A stretch of 50,810 nt of DNA from Alphaproteobacteria bacterium (GTDB lineage: Bacteria; Pseudomonadota; Alphaproteobacteria; Bin95): assembly GCA_029978325.1 (NCBI GenBank), contig JAPOJR010000006.1, forward strand, positions 1 to 50,810, read 5' to 3'. Below, in pieces: positions 1 through 7,725 of the stretch (positions are counted from its first letter, which is position 1; every line of letters starts with the position of its first letter). The notes under the pieces were generated by a model that was not told the origin of the DNA, did no database searches, and saw nothing but the letters and a program-made list of their open reading frames with translations. The position numbers and the translations under genes are program-made.

Positions 1-185
1 TTGGCGATTTATTCTGCTACTCATTCCTTGAGCATAGTCAGGCCGTACTCGCCTCTTTTCTATGGACGCCATAATCTTCGAAATATTTTCAATTTTTATT
101 ATAAGCAAATATGATTCCACCCAAAAATTATGAGCATCTCCACCTGGATACAAGTCCCTATAATCATAATAGTCCTCAATATTCA

Positions 186-1415
186 TCACAGGTTCACCAC
201 CTTGTCATCGACACGCCTCCCAATGAGCGACTGCAGCTTCGCATCCCAGGACTCCAGCGCCCCCTTTCGTTCGGCTCGCCGCTCCGAGCGCTGGTAAACA
301 GCGGTCAATCCTCCGGCAGCACCAGAAGCGTGGTTCAAGATTTTCTCGATGACAACCGGGTGCGTACCCAATTCGGCCATGTGGCTGGCCACCGTTCGCC
401 GGAGATCATGCACGCGCCAGGGCGGCATGCGGGTCCCCTGCCCTTCAAGCACACCGTCCAGCCACTTTTTGGCTTTCGACCAACCTGAAATCGCACGTTT
501 GCCCGCCCCAAATACTAATGGCCCGATGCGAGGCTGAGCCATAAGGATCTCCATCGCCAGGGGAGTCAGGTCAACCTCATGCGCCAAGCCATTTTTCGCT
601 TTGGCGCCTGGGATCGTCCAAACCGCCCGCTCCAAATCGACCTCACTCCATTCAAGGGCCGAGACTTCCTCGCGCCGCTGCCCGGTCACCAACAGGAGGC
701 GCAGCGCCGGCGCAAAGACACCGCCCATAGCCTCAGTCGCACGCCAGACCGCTCCGACCTCCGCATCGGTCAGCCAGCGGTCACGAGACCGCGGCACTGA
801 AGGCGCACGCACGTCATTTAGTGGGTTAGCAGTAAGCCGCCCTCGCTCCACAGCAAATCCGAAAAATCGTCGGGCAATTGCATATGAGAGCCGTGCACTT
901 GCAGGCGCACGGTCGGTCTCGGCGTCCAACCACTCGATCAGATCAGCTCGGTGGACCTGGTCGCAAGTGCGGTCTCCCCAACGCTCGACCATCCGCCGAA
1001 TGACCCTTTCATAGTCCTTCCGCGACGAAGGCCGCAGCCCGGCGACATGCCGCTCCAGAAAGAGTTCGGCGACGTTCCGCACTGAGTGGCTTTCCCGCTC
1101 TGCTAGCGACCGACCCGCATCAACCCGGCGCTGGTCTCGCTCCGCAACGGGATCAATGCCGTCGCGCAGCCGCGCCTTGAACTCCAACGCGGCACTCCGC
1201 GCCTCCGTCAGGGTCAGATCTCGGAGGTCGCCCAGTTTGAAGCGCGACGGCGCAGATTTACCCGGCCGTCTGGCCATGATCACCCAACTGCGAGTCCCCG
1301 CCGGCGTCACCCTAAGCACAAGACCGGGAACGCGGTTCGGCCCGTCGTCTTTGAAGTCTGTCTGCTGATCTACGCTCAGAAGGCCGAGACGACGACCCTT
1401 TGGAATGGAAGGCAT
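186..1415 (-). CDS. tyrosine-type site-specific recombinase (integrase)
   Basis: Integrase of the phage/genomic-island type that catalyses integration and excision at an att site. Residues 1-95 resemble the DUF4102 arm-binding domain (SWVIMARR, LGDLRDLTLTEAR). Residues about 112-195 form the SAM-like core-binding domain. The catalytic domain carries R247 (TGQRREE), H336 and R339 (HDLRRT), H362 (LNH) and the nucleophile Y374 (AVYQR), so all expected catalytic residues are present. The 409-residue length is normal for the family. The ATG is preceded by GGAG a few bases upstream. The gene reads away from the tRNA-Thr 3' fragment about 190 bp to its right. This suggests the element it belongs to extends left out of the window, with its right junction at 1656. 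It appears intact. Confidence 0.95.
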   Translation of the reverse strand: MPSIPKGRRLGLLSVDQQTDFKDDGPNRVPGLVLRVTPAGTRSWVIMARRPGKSAPSRFKLGDLRDLTLTEARSAALEFKARLRDGIDPVAERDQRRVDAGRSLAERESHSVRNVAELFLERHVAGLRPSSRKDYERVIRRMVERWGDRTCDQVHRADLIEWLDAETDRAPASARLSYAIARRFFGFAVERGRLTANPLNDVRAPSVPRSRDRWLTDAEVGAVWRATEAMGGVFAPALRLLLVTGQRREEVSALEWSEVDLERAVWTIPGAKAKNGLAHEVDLTPLAMEILMAQPRIGPLVFGAGKRAISGWSKAKKWLDGVLEGQGTRMPPWRVHDLRRTVASHMAELGTHPVVIEKILNHASGAAGGLTAVYQRSERRAERKGALESWDAKLQSLIGRRVDDKVVNL

Positions 1416-1448
1416 GACAACTCCGGCGTTCAGACGTTACCTCAAATT

Positions 1449-1468
1449 TCAGGCAACGCTCAGGCAAC
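1449..1468. repeat. direct repeat pair upstream of the integrase
   Basis: TCAGGCAAC occurs at 1449-1457 and again at 1460-1468, an 11-bp period that places both copies on one face of the helix. The pair lies 34 bp upstream of the integrase start, between the gene and the att fragment. Arm-type integrase sites or excisionase sites commonly sit there. The repeat is seen directly; its role is inferred. Confidence 0.45.
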
Positions 1469-1512
1469 AGATTTCGGTTACACATGGATACGCCTTAGAC
1501 ACGCTTCAAGGC

Positions 1513-1526
1513 ATCGATTAATCGAT
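1513..1526. promoter_or_regulatory. 14-bp perfect palindrome in the integrase-att interval
   Basis: ATCGATTAATCGAT is its own reverse complement. It sits in an AT-rich stretch between the integrase and the att fragment and could be an operator or a core-flanking binding site. No cognate regulator gene is visible in the window. Confidence 0.35.
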
Positions 1527-1602
1527 TTTCGTATATTTTTTCGTTATATACGCGCGATTCGTTTACGCTCGAAAACACATTGAAACGCCAACGAAACAGT
1601 AT

Positions 1603-1656
1603 AGCAGCTAATTTGTAATCAGAGGGTCGGGGGTTCGAGTCCCTCAGCCGGCACCA
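1603..1656 (+). other. att site: 3' fragment of tRNA-Thr(TGT)
   Basis: The sequence folds as the 3' part of a tRNA. The anticodon loop at 1612-1618 carries TGT. The variable loop is 1624-1628. A T arm has stem 1629-1633/1641-1645 and loop TTCGAGT. The 3' acceptor strand AGCCGGC is followed by A and CCA ending at 1656. The 5' acceptor strand and D arm are missing, and the anticodon stem has mismatches (G1607/A1623 and A1610/C1620), so this is not a working gene. A tRNA 3' end duplicated next to an integrase is the usual signature of an element junction. The intact tRNA-Thr should lie at the other end, left of the window. Confidence 0.85.
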
Positions 1657-1929
1657 ATAAAATCAATAAATTACAGATTGATTTTACCCCTCGCCACAGC
1701 TCCATCGCGGCACTGGTAAGCAAAAGGCAAGCGGACGGGGCGCTGAAAACCGCCGCGGGAACGGACCGGCTGGGGCAGTGGTTTTGGCGCGTGATTAGAG
1801 TTTTCACGCCCTTAGCGTCATGGCGTCATCGGCCCGGCTGTCCATGGCTCCCTCCGGGCGGGCGAATATCCACCCCCGAAAATATCCGAGCCCTGCCGAA
1901 CCGCGGGCGACCGCGACGCAGGGCCGACC
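1657..1929. other. gene-free interval with an AT-rich hairpin
   Basis: Directly after the tRNA fragment, TAAAATCAAT (1658-1667) and ATTGATTTTA (1677-1686) form a perfect 10-bp inverted repeat with a 9-nt loop. It is possibly the old tRNA terminator on the chromosomal side of the junction. I recognise no gene between 1687 and 1929. Open frames there are short and share no family motif. Confidence 0.4.
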
Positions 1930-4368
1930 TCAGCCGCCCCCCGACGCGCGCAGGCGTTGCTCCAACACTTCCAGGTTCTGGCGGTATAAGCGCGTGGTCG
2001 GATGCTCCGGCCCCAATCGCCGTTCGACAATCTCAACGGCGCGGCGCAGATAGGGCTCCGCCTCCGCCAGCCGTCCATGCAGGAACAGGTTGTAGGCGAC
2101 ATTGTTGCAACTGGTGGCGGTCGAGGGATGCTCTGGCCCGAGCACGCGCTCGTGGAGATCCAGCGCCCGCCGGTAGAGCGGCTCCGCCTCGCCATACCGG
2201 CCCTGGTCGTCCAGGTTTGAGGCGACACTGTTGCAACTGCTTGCAGTATCAGGATGTTCCGACCCGAGAGCGCGCTCGCAGATGTCCAGCGCCCGCCGGT
2301 AGAGCGGCTCCGCCTCGCCATACCGGCCCTGGGCGTTTAGGTTGGAGGCGACATTGTTGCAACTGGTGGCGGTGGAGGGATGCTCCGGCCCGAGCACGCG
2401 CTCGCTGATGTCCAGCGCCCGCCGAAAGAGCGGCTCCGCCTCGCCATACCGGCCCTGGGCGTTCAGGTTGGAGGCGACATTGTTGCAACTGGTGGCAGTC
2501 GAGGGATGCTCCGGCCCGAGCACGCGCTCGCAGATGTCCAGCGCCCGCCGGTAGAGCGGCTCCGCATCGCCATACCGGCCCTGGGCGTTCAGGTTTGAGG
2601 CGACATTGTTGCAACTGGTGGCAGTATCGGGATGCTCCGGCCCGAGCACGCGCTCATAGATGTCCAGCGCCCGCCGGTGGAGCGGCTCCGCCTCGCCATA
2701 CCGGCCCTGGTCGTCCAGGTTGCAGGCGACATTGTTGTAACTGGCGGCGGTGGAGGGATGCTCCGGCCCCAGTTCTTCCTCGCAGAACGTCAGCGCATCG
2801 CGCCAGAGCTGTTCGCAGGCGCCATAGCGCGCGTTCTCCCGCAGCTTGTCATAAAGCGGGAACAGCCAGTCCGTATAGCCCTCCGCCCGCAACTGCCGGC
2901 GCAGGTGGGCGGCCTCGAACAGGGCGGCGACGGTGGCGTCGGTGACGTCGAGGCCGCGCTCCACCGTCGCCCGGGCCTCGAAATGGGCGAGCAAGGTCTC
3001 GACCGTCTCCTGGCGCATGGCGTCGGACAAGGTTTCGGCGATGGCGTCGGCGACGGCGCGGTGCAGGGTCAGCCAGCCGGCCTCGGCCTCGGCGATCAGC
3101 GAGAGGTTGGCCAGGGTCTCGAACCGGTCGAGCGGCACGCCGGTTTGGAACTGCCGCACCACACGCTCAAACGCGGCACGGTCGAAGCGGTTGGCGACCG
3201 AGAGCCGTTTCAGCGTCGCCGCCAGGCTCTCGCCATAGCCGCGCAGCAGGCGTTCGGTCAGTTCGTGGCAACGGCCCTCGAAGCCCTCCGCCTGAACCCG
3301 GAATTCCTCCGGCCCGAAGGCTGCGCCGCGGGCGGTGAGGCTCTGCCAGTGCGCCACCTGCAGCTCCAGCAACAGCGGATAGACCAGCGCATCGGCCCGC
3401 TTCTCCTCGCGCGCACCCTCTCGCATGGCGGTGCAGAGGCCAGGGTCGGCGACGCCGGCCTGGGTGAGCCAGCTTTCGGCGTCTGGGTCCTTCAGGCCCT
3501 CCAGCGGACAATCGCCGGCGGCGACGTCGTCGCGCCAGTCCGGGTCCTCGCCCCAGGGCAGCAGCCGGCGGGAGCCGAACACCGCCAGCAGGCCGTCGGT
3601 CTCCTGGATGAAGGCGCGCATGCGCCGGTCGAAACCGTTGTCGCGCCAGCGGCCGTCGGAGTCCCGCCCCTCGAACAGGCTTTCGTATTCGTCGGTCAGC
3701 AGGACGAAGCGCTCGGTCGGATGCTGGGAGAGGTGGTGGTTCAGGTCCTGCGCCAGCAGCCAGGGCAGGCGTTCGGCCATCAGCCAGGGCTCGGCCGGCA
3801 TGTCCTGAAGGTGGGGCCGGGCCTGCTCCAGATAGCGGCGGCGGTGTTTGTCGATCAGCCACTTCGCGCCACGCTTCAACAACGATCCGCCCGGCAGCGA
3901 GCCGATTTCCTCCCACGCCAGTTCGCCCAGCGACTGCACGGTTTCCTGGGCCGTGCCGGCCAGGTCGTCCTTGTTGGCCGAAAGCCAGGCGTTGGCGAGA
4001 TTGGGGAAGGCCTCCACCCGCTGACTCGCCTCCCACCAGACAGCGAGGCCGATGTCGAAGGCCGGAAAGGCCACGCCCGCCGCGGCGAAGGCATTGCGGA
4101 TGCGCACCGGCATCAGGTCCGGATCGATCTCCCGCCGGCCGTGCAGGTCGAGCATGCCGACACGCAGGTGGCTGCGGCCCGGGTCTTGGCGGCAGCGGTC
4201 ATGGATATGGCGCAAGAGAGCCGTCTTGCCCTGGCCGCCGACGCCATGAAACACCAGCAGACAGGCGCTATCCGCCGGCAGGGTTTCGACCGCGGCGTCG
4301 AACCGCGCGAGCGGGCCCTCGCGGTTGACGAAGATTTCCTGACGTGGCGGCAGTCGCGGCGGCGGCAT
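1930..4368 (-). CDS. STAND-type NTPase with C-terminal TPR (kinesin light chain-like) repeats
   Basis: ATP-binding signalling protein of about 812 residues. A P-loop GVGGQGKT lies at residues 42-49 and a Walker B-like strand LLTDEYE near 223-229. A helical, winged-helix-like middle follows. The last 300 residues are seven 42-residue TPR units (YGEAEPLYRRALDI...LGPEHP), the middle ones almost identical. No N-terminal effector domain is seen before the P-loop. The start is the ATG at 4368 because GGGAGGG lies 7 nt upstream; an in-frame start at 4425 has no such site. STAND NTPases act as sensors in bacterial defence and signalling, with TPRs binding the trigger. A defence role here is inference, favoured by the position next to an integration site. 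It reads alone, with no obvious partner gene. Confidence 0.85.
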   Translation of the reverse strand: MPPPRLPPRQEIFVNREGPLARFDAAVETLPADSACLLVFHGVGGQGKTALLRHIHDRCRQDPGRSHLRVGMLDLHGRREIDPDLMPVRIRNAFAAAGVAFPAFDIGLAVWWEASQRVEAFPNLANAWLSANKDDLAGTAQETVQSLGELAWEEIGSLPGGSLLKRGAKWLIDKHRRRYLEQARPHLQDMPAEPWLMAERLPWLLAQDLNHHLSQHPTERFVLLTDEYESLFEGRDSDGRWRDNGFDRRMRAFIQETDGLLAVFGSRRLLPWGEDPDWRDDVAAGDCPLEGLKDPDAESWLTQAGVADPGLCTAMREGAREEKRADALVYPLLLELQVAHWQSLTARGAAFGPEEFRVQAEGFEGRCHELTERLLRGYGESLAATLKRLSVANRFDRAAFERVVRQFQTGVPLDRFETLANLSLIAEAEAGWLTLHRAVADAIAETLSDAMRQETVETLLAHFEARATVERGLDVTDATVAALFEAAHLRRQLRAEGYTDWLFPLYDKLRENARYGACEQLWRDALTFCEEELGPEHPSTAASYNNVACNLDDQGRYGEAEPLHRRALDIYERVLGPEHPDTATSCNNVASNLNAQGRYGDAEPLYRRALDICERVLGPEHPSTATSCNNVASNLNAQGRYGEAEPLFRRALDISERVLGPEHPSTATSCNNVASNLNAQGRYGEAEPLYRRALDICERALGSEHPDTASSCNSVASNLDDQGRYGEAEPLYRRALDLHERVLGPEHPSTATSCNNVAYNLFLHGRLAEAEPYLRRAVEIVERRLGPEHPTTRLYRQNLEVLEQRLRASGGG
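1933..2826 (-). repeat. seven 126-bp tandem coding repeats (TPR array)
   Basis: The 3' part of the NTPase gene consists of seven 126-bp units, each coding one 42-residue TPR. Units 2 to 4 differ at only a few positions at the DNA level, for example within the shared stretch TSCNNVASNLNAQGR. The outer units are more diverged. Such similarity points to recent copy-number change or homogenisation by recombination inside the gene. Confidence 0.9.
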
Positions 4369-4473
4369 TGCATCCCTCCCCAGAGCATCACTTCTGGACT
4401 TTGGGAGCCTAACGTCCTGCCGCAAGCCGGGAAAGCCCGGAGTGGCTGGGCCGGGCCGCGGACCGATCGGCGG

Positions 4474-6204
4474 TCAGGCCGCCTCGGCCGGCTCCGGAAT
4501 GGGTGTCAGGTTCATCATTGCATCGAACTGGGACAGAAAAACCCGTCCGTTCAGGCCGTCCAGAAAATGAGATTTCTGCAGCCTGTCCATAACCGGACCC
4601 TTTACCTCGGACAGGTGGAAGCCAATGCCAAATTCCGTAAGACGGTGATTGATTGCTTCCAGGCTCTCGAGCGCAGAGAAGTCGATTTCGTTCACTGCCG
4701 AGCACATGAGCACAACATGCCGGATCGGCGAGCCCTGGGTCACGCGGTCCTGAATCAGATCCTCAAGGAACCGGGCATTGGCGAAATACAGGCTCTCGTC
4801 GATACGGAGCGACAGAAGGCTAGGGTGGGTCTCGACCTTGTGGCGCAGAATGTTGCGGAAATGCTCGGTGCCAGGGACCCGGCCGACCTCCGCCACATGG
4901 GGACGGGAGGTCTTGTAGAGGTGCAGGGCAATCGACAGCGCCACCCCGGCCGTAACGCCGGTTTCCACGCCACAACCAAGCGTCACCACCACCGTCGCCG
5001 CGACTGCTGCGAAATCGGCTTTTGAGTATGCCCAAGCCTTGCGCAGGATCGAGAAATCCACCAGCGAGAGCACGGCAACGACAATCGTCGCGGCCAGCGT
5101 CGCCTTGGGCAGGAAATAGATCAGAGGCGTGAGCGCCACGGCGGCAATCGCGAGTCCCATTGCGGTGAATGCGCCGGCCGCGGGCGTCTCCGCGCCCGCA
5201 TCGAAGTTCACGACCGAGCGTGCAAAGCCGCCCGTGACCGGATAGCCACCGGTGAGGGCCGCGCCGATATTAGCCGCGCCAAGGCCGATCAACTCCTGGT
5301 TCGGGTCAATGCGCTGGCGCTTTTTGGCGGCCAAGGTTTGCGCCACGGAAATCGATTCGACGAACCCGATGATCGAGATCAGGATGGCCGGCCCGATCAA
5401 TGCCTCCACAAAATCAAAAGTGGCGGCAGGCAGCGTAAACGGTGGCAGGCTTTGCGGCACAGCGCCGACAATCTGCACGCCGGCGTTATCCAAGGCTGCG
5501 GCGTCAACCAGGACCGTGGTCACGACAACCGCGGCGACCGGCCCTGCCTTGGTCAACAATTCCGCCAGCATTTTCGGCGTCCCCAACCGATGCAGCAGCG
5601 GCTTTAACCCTTTGCGGACCCAAAACAGGAAAGCGATCGCCGCCAGCCCGATGCCCAGCGTGATAAAATTTGTCTGGTCCAGATGGGCAAAGATCGACCC
5701 GACGATATTCGGCAGAGTATCGCCGCCGGCGCTGATGCCCAAAACGTGTTTCAACTGGCTGGCGGCGATCAGGATGCCCGAGGCGGTGATGAAGCCGGCG
5801 ATCACCGGATGACTGAGGAAGTTCGCCAGAAAGCCCAGCCGGAACAGGCCCATCGCCAACAGGATTGCGCCGGACAGACCGGCCAGCACCAGGGCAGCCG
5901 TCGCATAACCGGCAGTGCCTTGCTGCGCGACCTGGCCTACCGCAGCGGCCGTCATCAGCGAGATGACCGCCACCGGGCCGACTGCCAATGCGCGCGACGT
6001 CCCAAACACAGCATACAGCATGATCGGCACGATGGAGGCATAGATGCCGGCTTCCGCCGGCAAGCCGGCCAACAGCGCATAGGCCAGCGATTGCGGGATC
6101 AACATGATCGTGACGATCACCGCAGCGAACAGGTCATTGGCCAGCGCCTGACGGGAATAGGTTCGCCCCCAATTGAGAATGGGGAAGTAGGAGCGAAGTT
6201 GCAT
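4474..6204 (-). CDS. SulP family inorganic anion transporter with STAS domain
   Basis: Membrane transporter for sulfate or a related anion such as bicarbonate, about 576 residues. The N-terminal part has the SulP core with many hydrophobic helices (PQSLAYALLAGLPAEAG, then SRALAVGPVAVISLMTAAAVG). The C-terminal 130 residues form a cytoplasmic STAS domain (RHVVLMCSAVNEIDFSALESL). I start at the ATG at 6204 (MQLRSYFPILNW), where the family N-terminus begins and GAGG lies upstream. The longer open frame adds 48 residues with no family likeness. It is the last gene of the same-strand cluster with the persulfide dioxygenase-like enzyme, so sulfate or sulfite movement is the likely job. Substrate cannot be decided from sequence. 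Confidence 0.93.
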   Translation of the reverse strand: MQLRSYFPILNWGRTYSRQALANDLFAAVIVTIMLIPQSLAYALLAGLPAEAGIYASIVPIMLYAVFGTSRALAVGPVAVISLMTAAAVGQVAQQGTAGYATAALVLAGLSGAILLAMGLFRLGFLANFLSHPVIAGFITASGILIAASQLKHVLGISAGGDTLPNIVGSIFAHLDQTNFITLGIGLAAIAFLFWVRKGLKPLLHRLGTPKMLAELLTKAGPVAAVVVTTVLVDAAALDNAGVQIVGAVPQSLPPFTLPAATFDFVEALIGPAILISIIGFVESISVAQTLAAKKRQRIDPNQELIGLGAANIGAALTGGYPVTGGFARSVVNFDAGAETPAAGAFTAMGLAIAAVALTPLIYFLPKATLAATIVVAVLSLVDFSILRKAWAYSKADFAAVAATVVVTLGCGVETGVTAGVALSIALHLYKTSRPHVAEVGRVPGTEHFRNILRHKVETHPSLLSLRIDESLYFANARFLEDLIQDRVTQGSPIRHVVLMCSAVNEIDFSALESLEAINHRLTEFGIGFHLSEVKGPVMDRLQKSHFLDGLNGRVFLSQFDAMMNLTPIPEPAEAA

Positions 6205-6229
6205 CGGAAAGCCTCGTCGGCGAAGAAGT

Positions 6230-6253
6230 GCGGGCCCGCCTATGCAGGCCCGC
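6230..6253 (-). promoter_or_regulatory. GC-rich hairpin just upstream of the SulP gene
   Basis: GCGGGCC (6230-6236) and GGCCCGC (6247-6253) form a perfect 7-bp stem around a 10-nt loop, 25 bp upstream of the SulP start. It could be an attenuator, a transcript stabiliser or a weak terminator of the upstream genes. It has no U tract. Confidence 0.35.
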
Positions 6254-6271
6254 GGCGTAAGGGCTACACCG

Positions 6272-6445
6272 CTAATTCGGCCGCAGTGGAAGGCGCGGCG
6301 CGCACCGGCTCGGGCTTGGCCAGCCATTTGCGAGATGTCGGGCGACACCGTTCATGTCATAATCCGCCGCCTGAAGGTCTGCGATACCGCCTACCGCAAT
6401 TTGCGGAATGACGGAGACCATCGTCGATATTTTGCAAATGTCCAT
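6272..6445 (-). CDS. possible small protein, 57 aa, unknown function
   Basis: Short open frame between the metallo-hydrolase and SulP genes on the same strand, beginning MDICKISTMVSV and ending in TAG. Its ATG has GAGGGG eight bases upstream, a strong ribosome site, and it starts 23 bp after the preceding stop. It has no membrane segment or motif that I recognise. The arginine- and proline-rich tail could simply reflect GC-rich non-coding sequence. It is plausible as a co-translated small protein, but only homologues would settle it. Confidence 0.35.
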   Translation of the reverse strand: MDICKISTMVSVIPQIAVGGIADLQAADYDMNGVARHLANGWPSPSRCAPRLPLRPN

Positions 6446-6468
6446 CAACGGTTCCCCTCACGCCACGG

Positions 6469-7353
6469 TCAAAGACCGTTGATCGGCACTTTCAGCATGA
6501 GGTTACCGTCGGCATCCCTGGGGATTTCGCCGGCACGCATGTTCACCTGCAAACTGGGAATGATCAGCCTGGGCATGCCCAGCGAGGCGTCCCGTTCCGT
6601 CCGAAACCGGATGAAATCCGCCCGCGATTTGCCGCCGCCGACGTGGATATTTTTCGCCTTTTCTTCGGCTACCGTAGTCTCCCAGGCGATATCCCTACCG
6701 CCCGGTCCGTAGTCATGGCACATGAACAGCCGCATTTCGGCTGGCAATGACAGGACCTTCTGGATCGAGTCGAACAGCACGCCGGCGTCCCCGCCCGGAA
6801 AGTCTGCGCGGGCCGACCCGCCATCCGGCATGAACAGGGTATCGCCGACAAAGGCCGCGTCGCCCATCACATGCACCATGCACGCCGGCGTATGCCCGGG
6901 CGTGGCCATGGCGAAACAAGTCATACCGCCGACCTGGTATGTGTCGCCATCCTCGAACAGGGCGTCGAACTGGCTGCCGTCGCGCTGGAACTCCGTACCC
7001 TCATTAAAGACTTTTCCGAAGGTCTCCTGCACCACCGTGATCTTGGCGCCGACGCCGACCCTGCCGCCAAGATGGTCCTGAATATAAGGGGCCGCTGATA
7101 AGTGATCGGCGTGGACGTGGGTCTCGATAATCCACTCCAACTGCAACCCGCGCTCACGTATGCGGGCAATCAGTGCGTCGGCATGTTCGAAGGTGATGCG
7201 GCCCGCCGCATAGTCGATGTCCATCACGCTATCCACGATGGCGCAAGCGTTCGAGCCTGGGTCCTTCACGATATAGGAAATGGTGTTGGTCGCTTCGTCG
7301 AAAAAACCTTCGACTTCGGGCTTAACAGCCATCGAAACAGGGTAGGCGCACAT
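6469..7353 (-). CDS. MBL-fold persulfide dioxygenase-like hydrolase (Blh/ETHE1 type)
   Basis: Metallo-beta-lactamase-fold enzyme of about 294 residues, closest in layout to Blh/ETHE1 persulfide dioxygenases, which oxidise glutathione persulfide to sulfite during sulfide detoxification. Visible metal-binding motifs are THVHADH, TPGHT, GDTLF and MCHDYGP. The stretch GSARADFPGGDA is typical of the Blh branch. I use the ATG at 7353 because AAGGAG lies 6 nt upstream; a GTG one codon earlier sits too close to it. The DUF2892 gene ends 23 bp upstream and the SulP transporter follows downstream, which supports a sulfide-to-sulfate route. The exact thiol substrate is not decided by sequence. Confidence 0.9.
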   Translation of the reverse strand: MCAYPVSMAVKPEVEGFFDEATNTISYIVKDPGSNACAIVDSVMDIDYAAGRITFEHADALIARIRERGLQLEWIIETHVHADHLSAAPYIQDHLGGRVGVGAKITVVQETFGKVFNEGTEFQRDGSQFDALFEDGDTYQVGGMTCFAMATPGHTPACMVHVMGDAAFVGDTLFMPDGGSARADFPGGDAGVLFDSIQKVLSLPAEMRLFMCHDYGPGGRDIAWETTVAEEKAKNIHVGGGKSRADFIRFRTERDASLGMPRLIIPSLQVNMRAGEIPRDADGNLMLKVPINGL

Positions 7354-7376
7354 CACGTTCTCCTTCGCGACCAGAA

Positions 7377-7586
7377 TCAGGTCGTCTTACAGGTCTTAAG
7401 CCCGATCAGCGAATAGACCGGACAAATACGGATGGCAGCGACGGTCAACATGACAACGCCTGCCGCCGCGGCTACCCATTTCCACACGGTGGCATCCAGC
7501 ATGCCACTTGCAAAGGCGACATACAAAAGCGCCACGCCCAGGATAGCGCGGACGGCGCGATCGGCAGTTCCAACATTGACGGTCAT
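7377..7586 (-). CDS. DUF2892 family small membrane protein
   Basis: Small inner-membrane protein of 69 residues with two hydrophobic helices (ILGVALLYVAFASGML and WVAAAAGVVMLTVAAI) and the family ending ICPVYSLIGLKTCK with two cysteines. DUF2892 also occurs as the membrane tail of YgaP-type rhodaneses and often accompanies sulfide and persulfide genes. The ATG at 7586 has GGAGG seven bases upstream; a TTG just before it is less likely. It lies between the Crp/Fnr regulator and the persulfide dioxygenase-like gene, transcribed the same way. Confidence 0.9.
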   Translation of the reverse strand: MTVNVGTADRAVRAILGVALLYVAFASGMLDATVWKWVAAAAGVVMLTVAAIRICPVYSLIGLKTCKTT

Positions 7587-7643
7587 CAATAATCCTCCGG
7601 TTTGCTGTTGGTCCTAAGATAGGCCGCAAAACCGCAGAGTTCT

Positions 7644-7679
7644 GTGACCTTGTCACTTTGGGCGCAGATATTTTGCGCC
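7644..7679. promoter_or_regulatory. two inverted repeats upstream of the DUF2892-MBL-SulP genes (candidate Crp/Fnr operator)
   Basis: GTGAC (7644-7648) and GTCAC (7652-7656) form a perfect dyad within TGTGACCTTGTCAC, similar to Crp-type half-sites but with a spacer one base shorter. Next to it, GGCGCA (7661-7666) and TGCGCC (7674-7679) form a second dyad. Both lie between the Crp/Fnr gene and the DUF2892 start. The first suits an operator for the adjacent regulator. The second could be an operator or the 3' hairpin of the regulator gene. Confidence 0.45.
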
Positions 7680-7725
7680 GCGACGGTCCAGAGCAGACCC
7701 CGACCCATTCTGATCGGCCCTTGCC

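Noticed and set aside
1619..1807. 62-codon minus-strand frame ending VPAEGLEPPTL
   Set aside because: This ending is the well-known translation of a tRNA 3' end in the wrong strand.
1933..2826. Regular repeats considered as a CRISPR or VNTR
   Set aside because: The 126-bp period without unique spacers codes in-frame TPR units; no short direct repeats with spacers.
2632..5025. 797-codon open frame on the plus strand, opposite the NTPase and SulP genes
   Set aside because: It is the antisense of two well supported genes and has no family motif; GC-rich third positions on the other strand keep it open.
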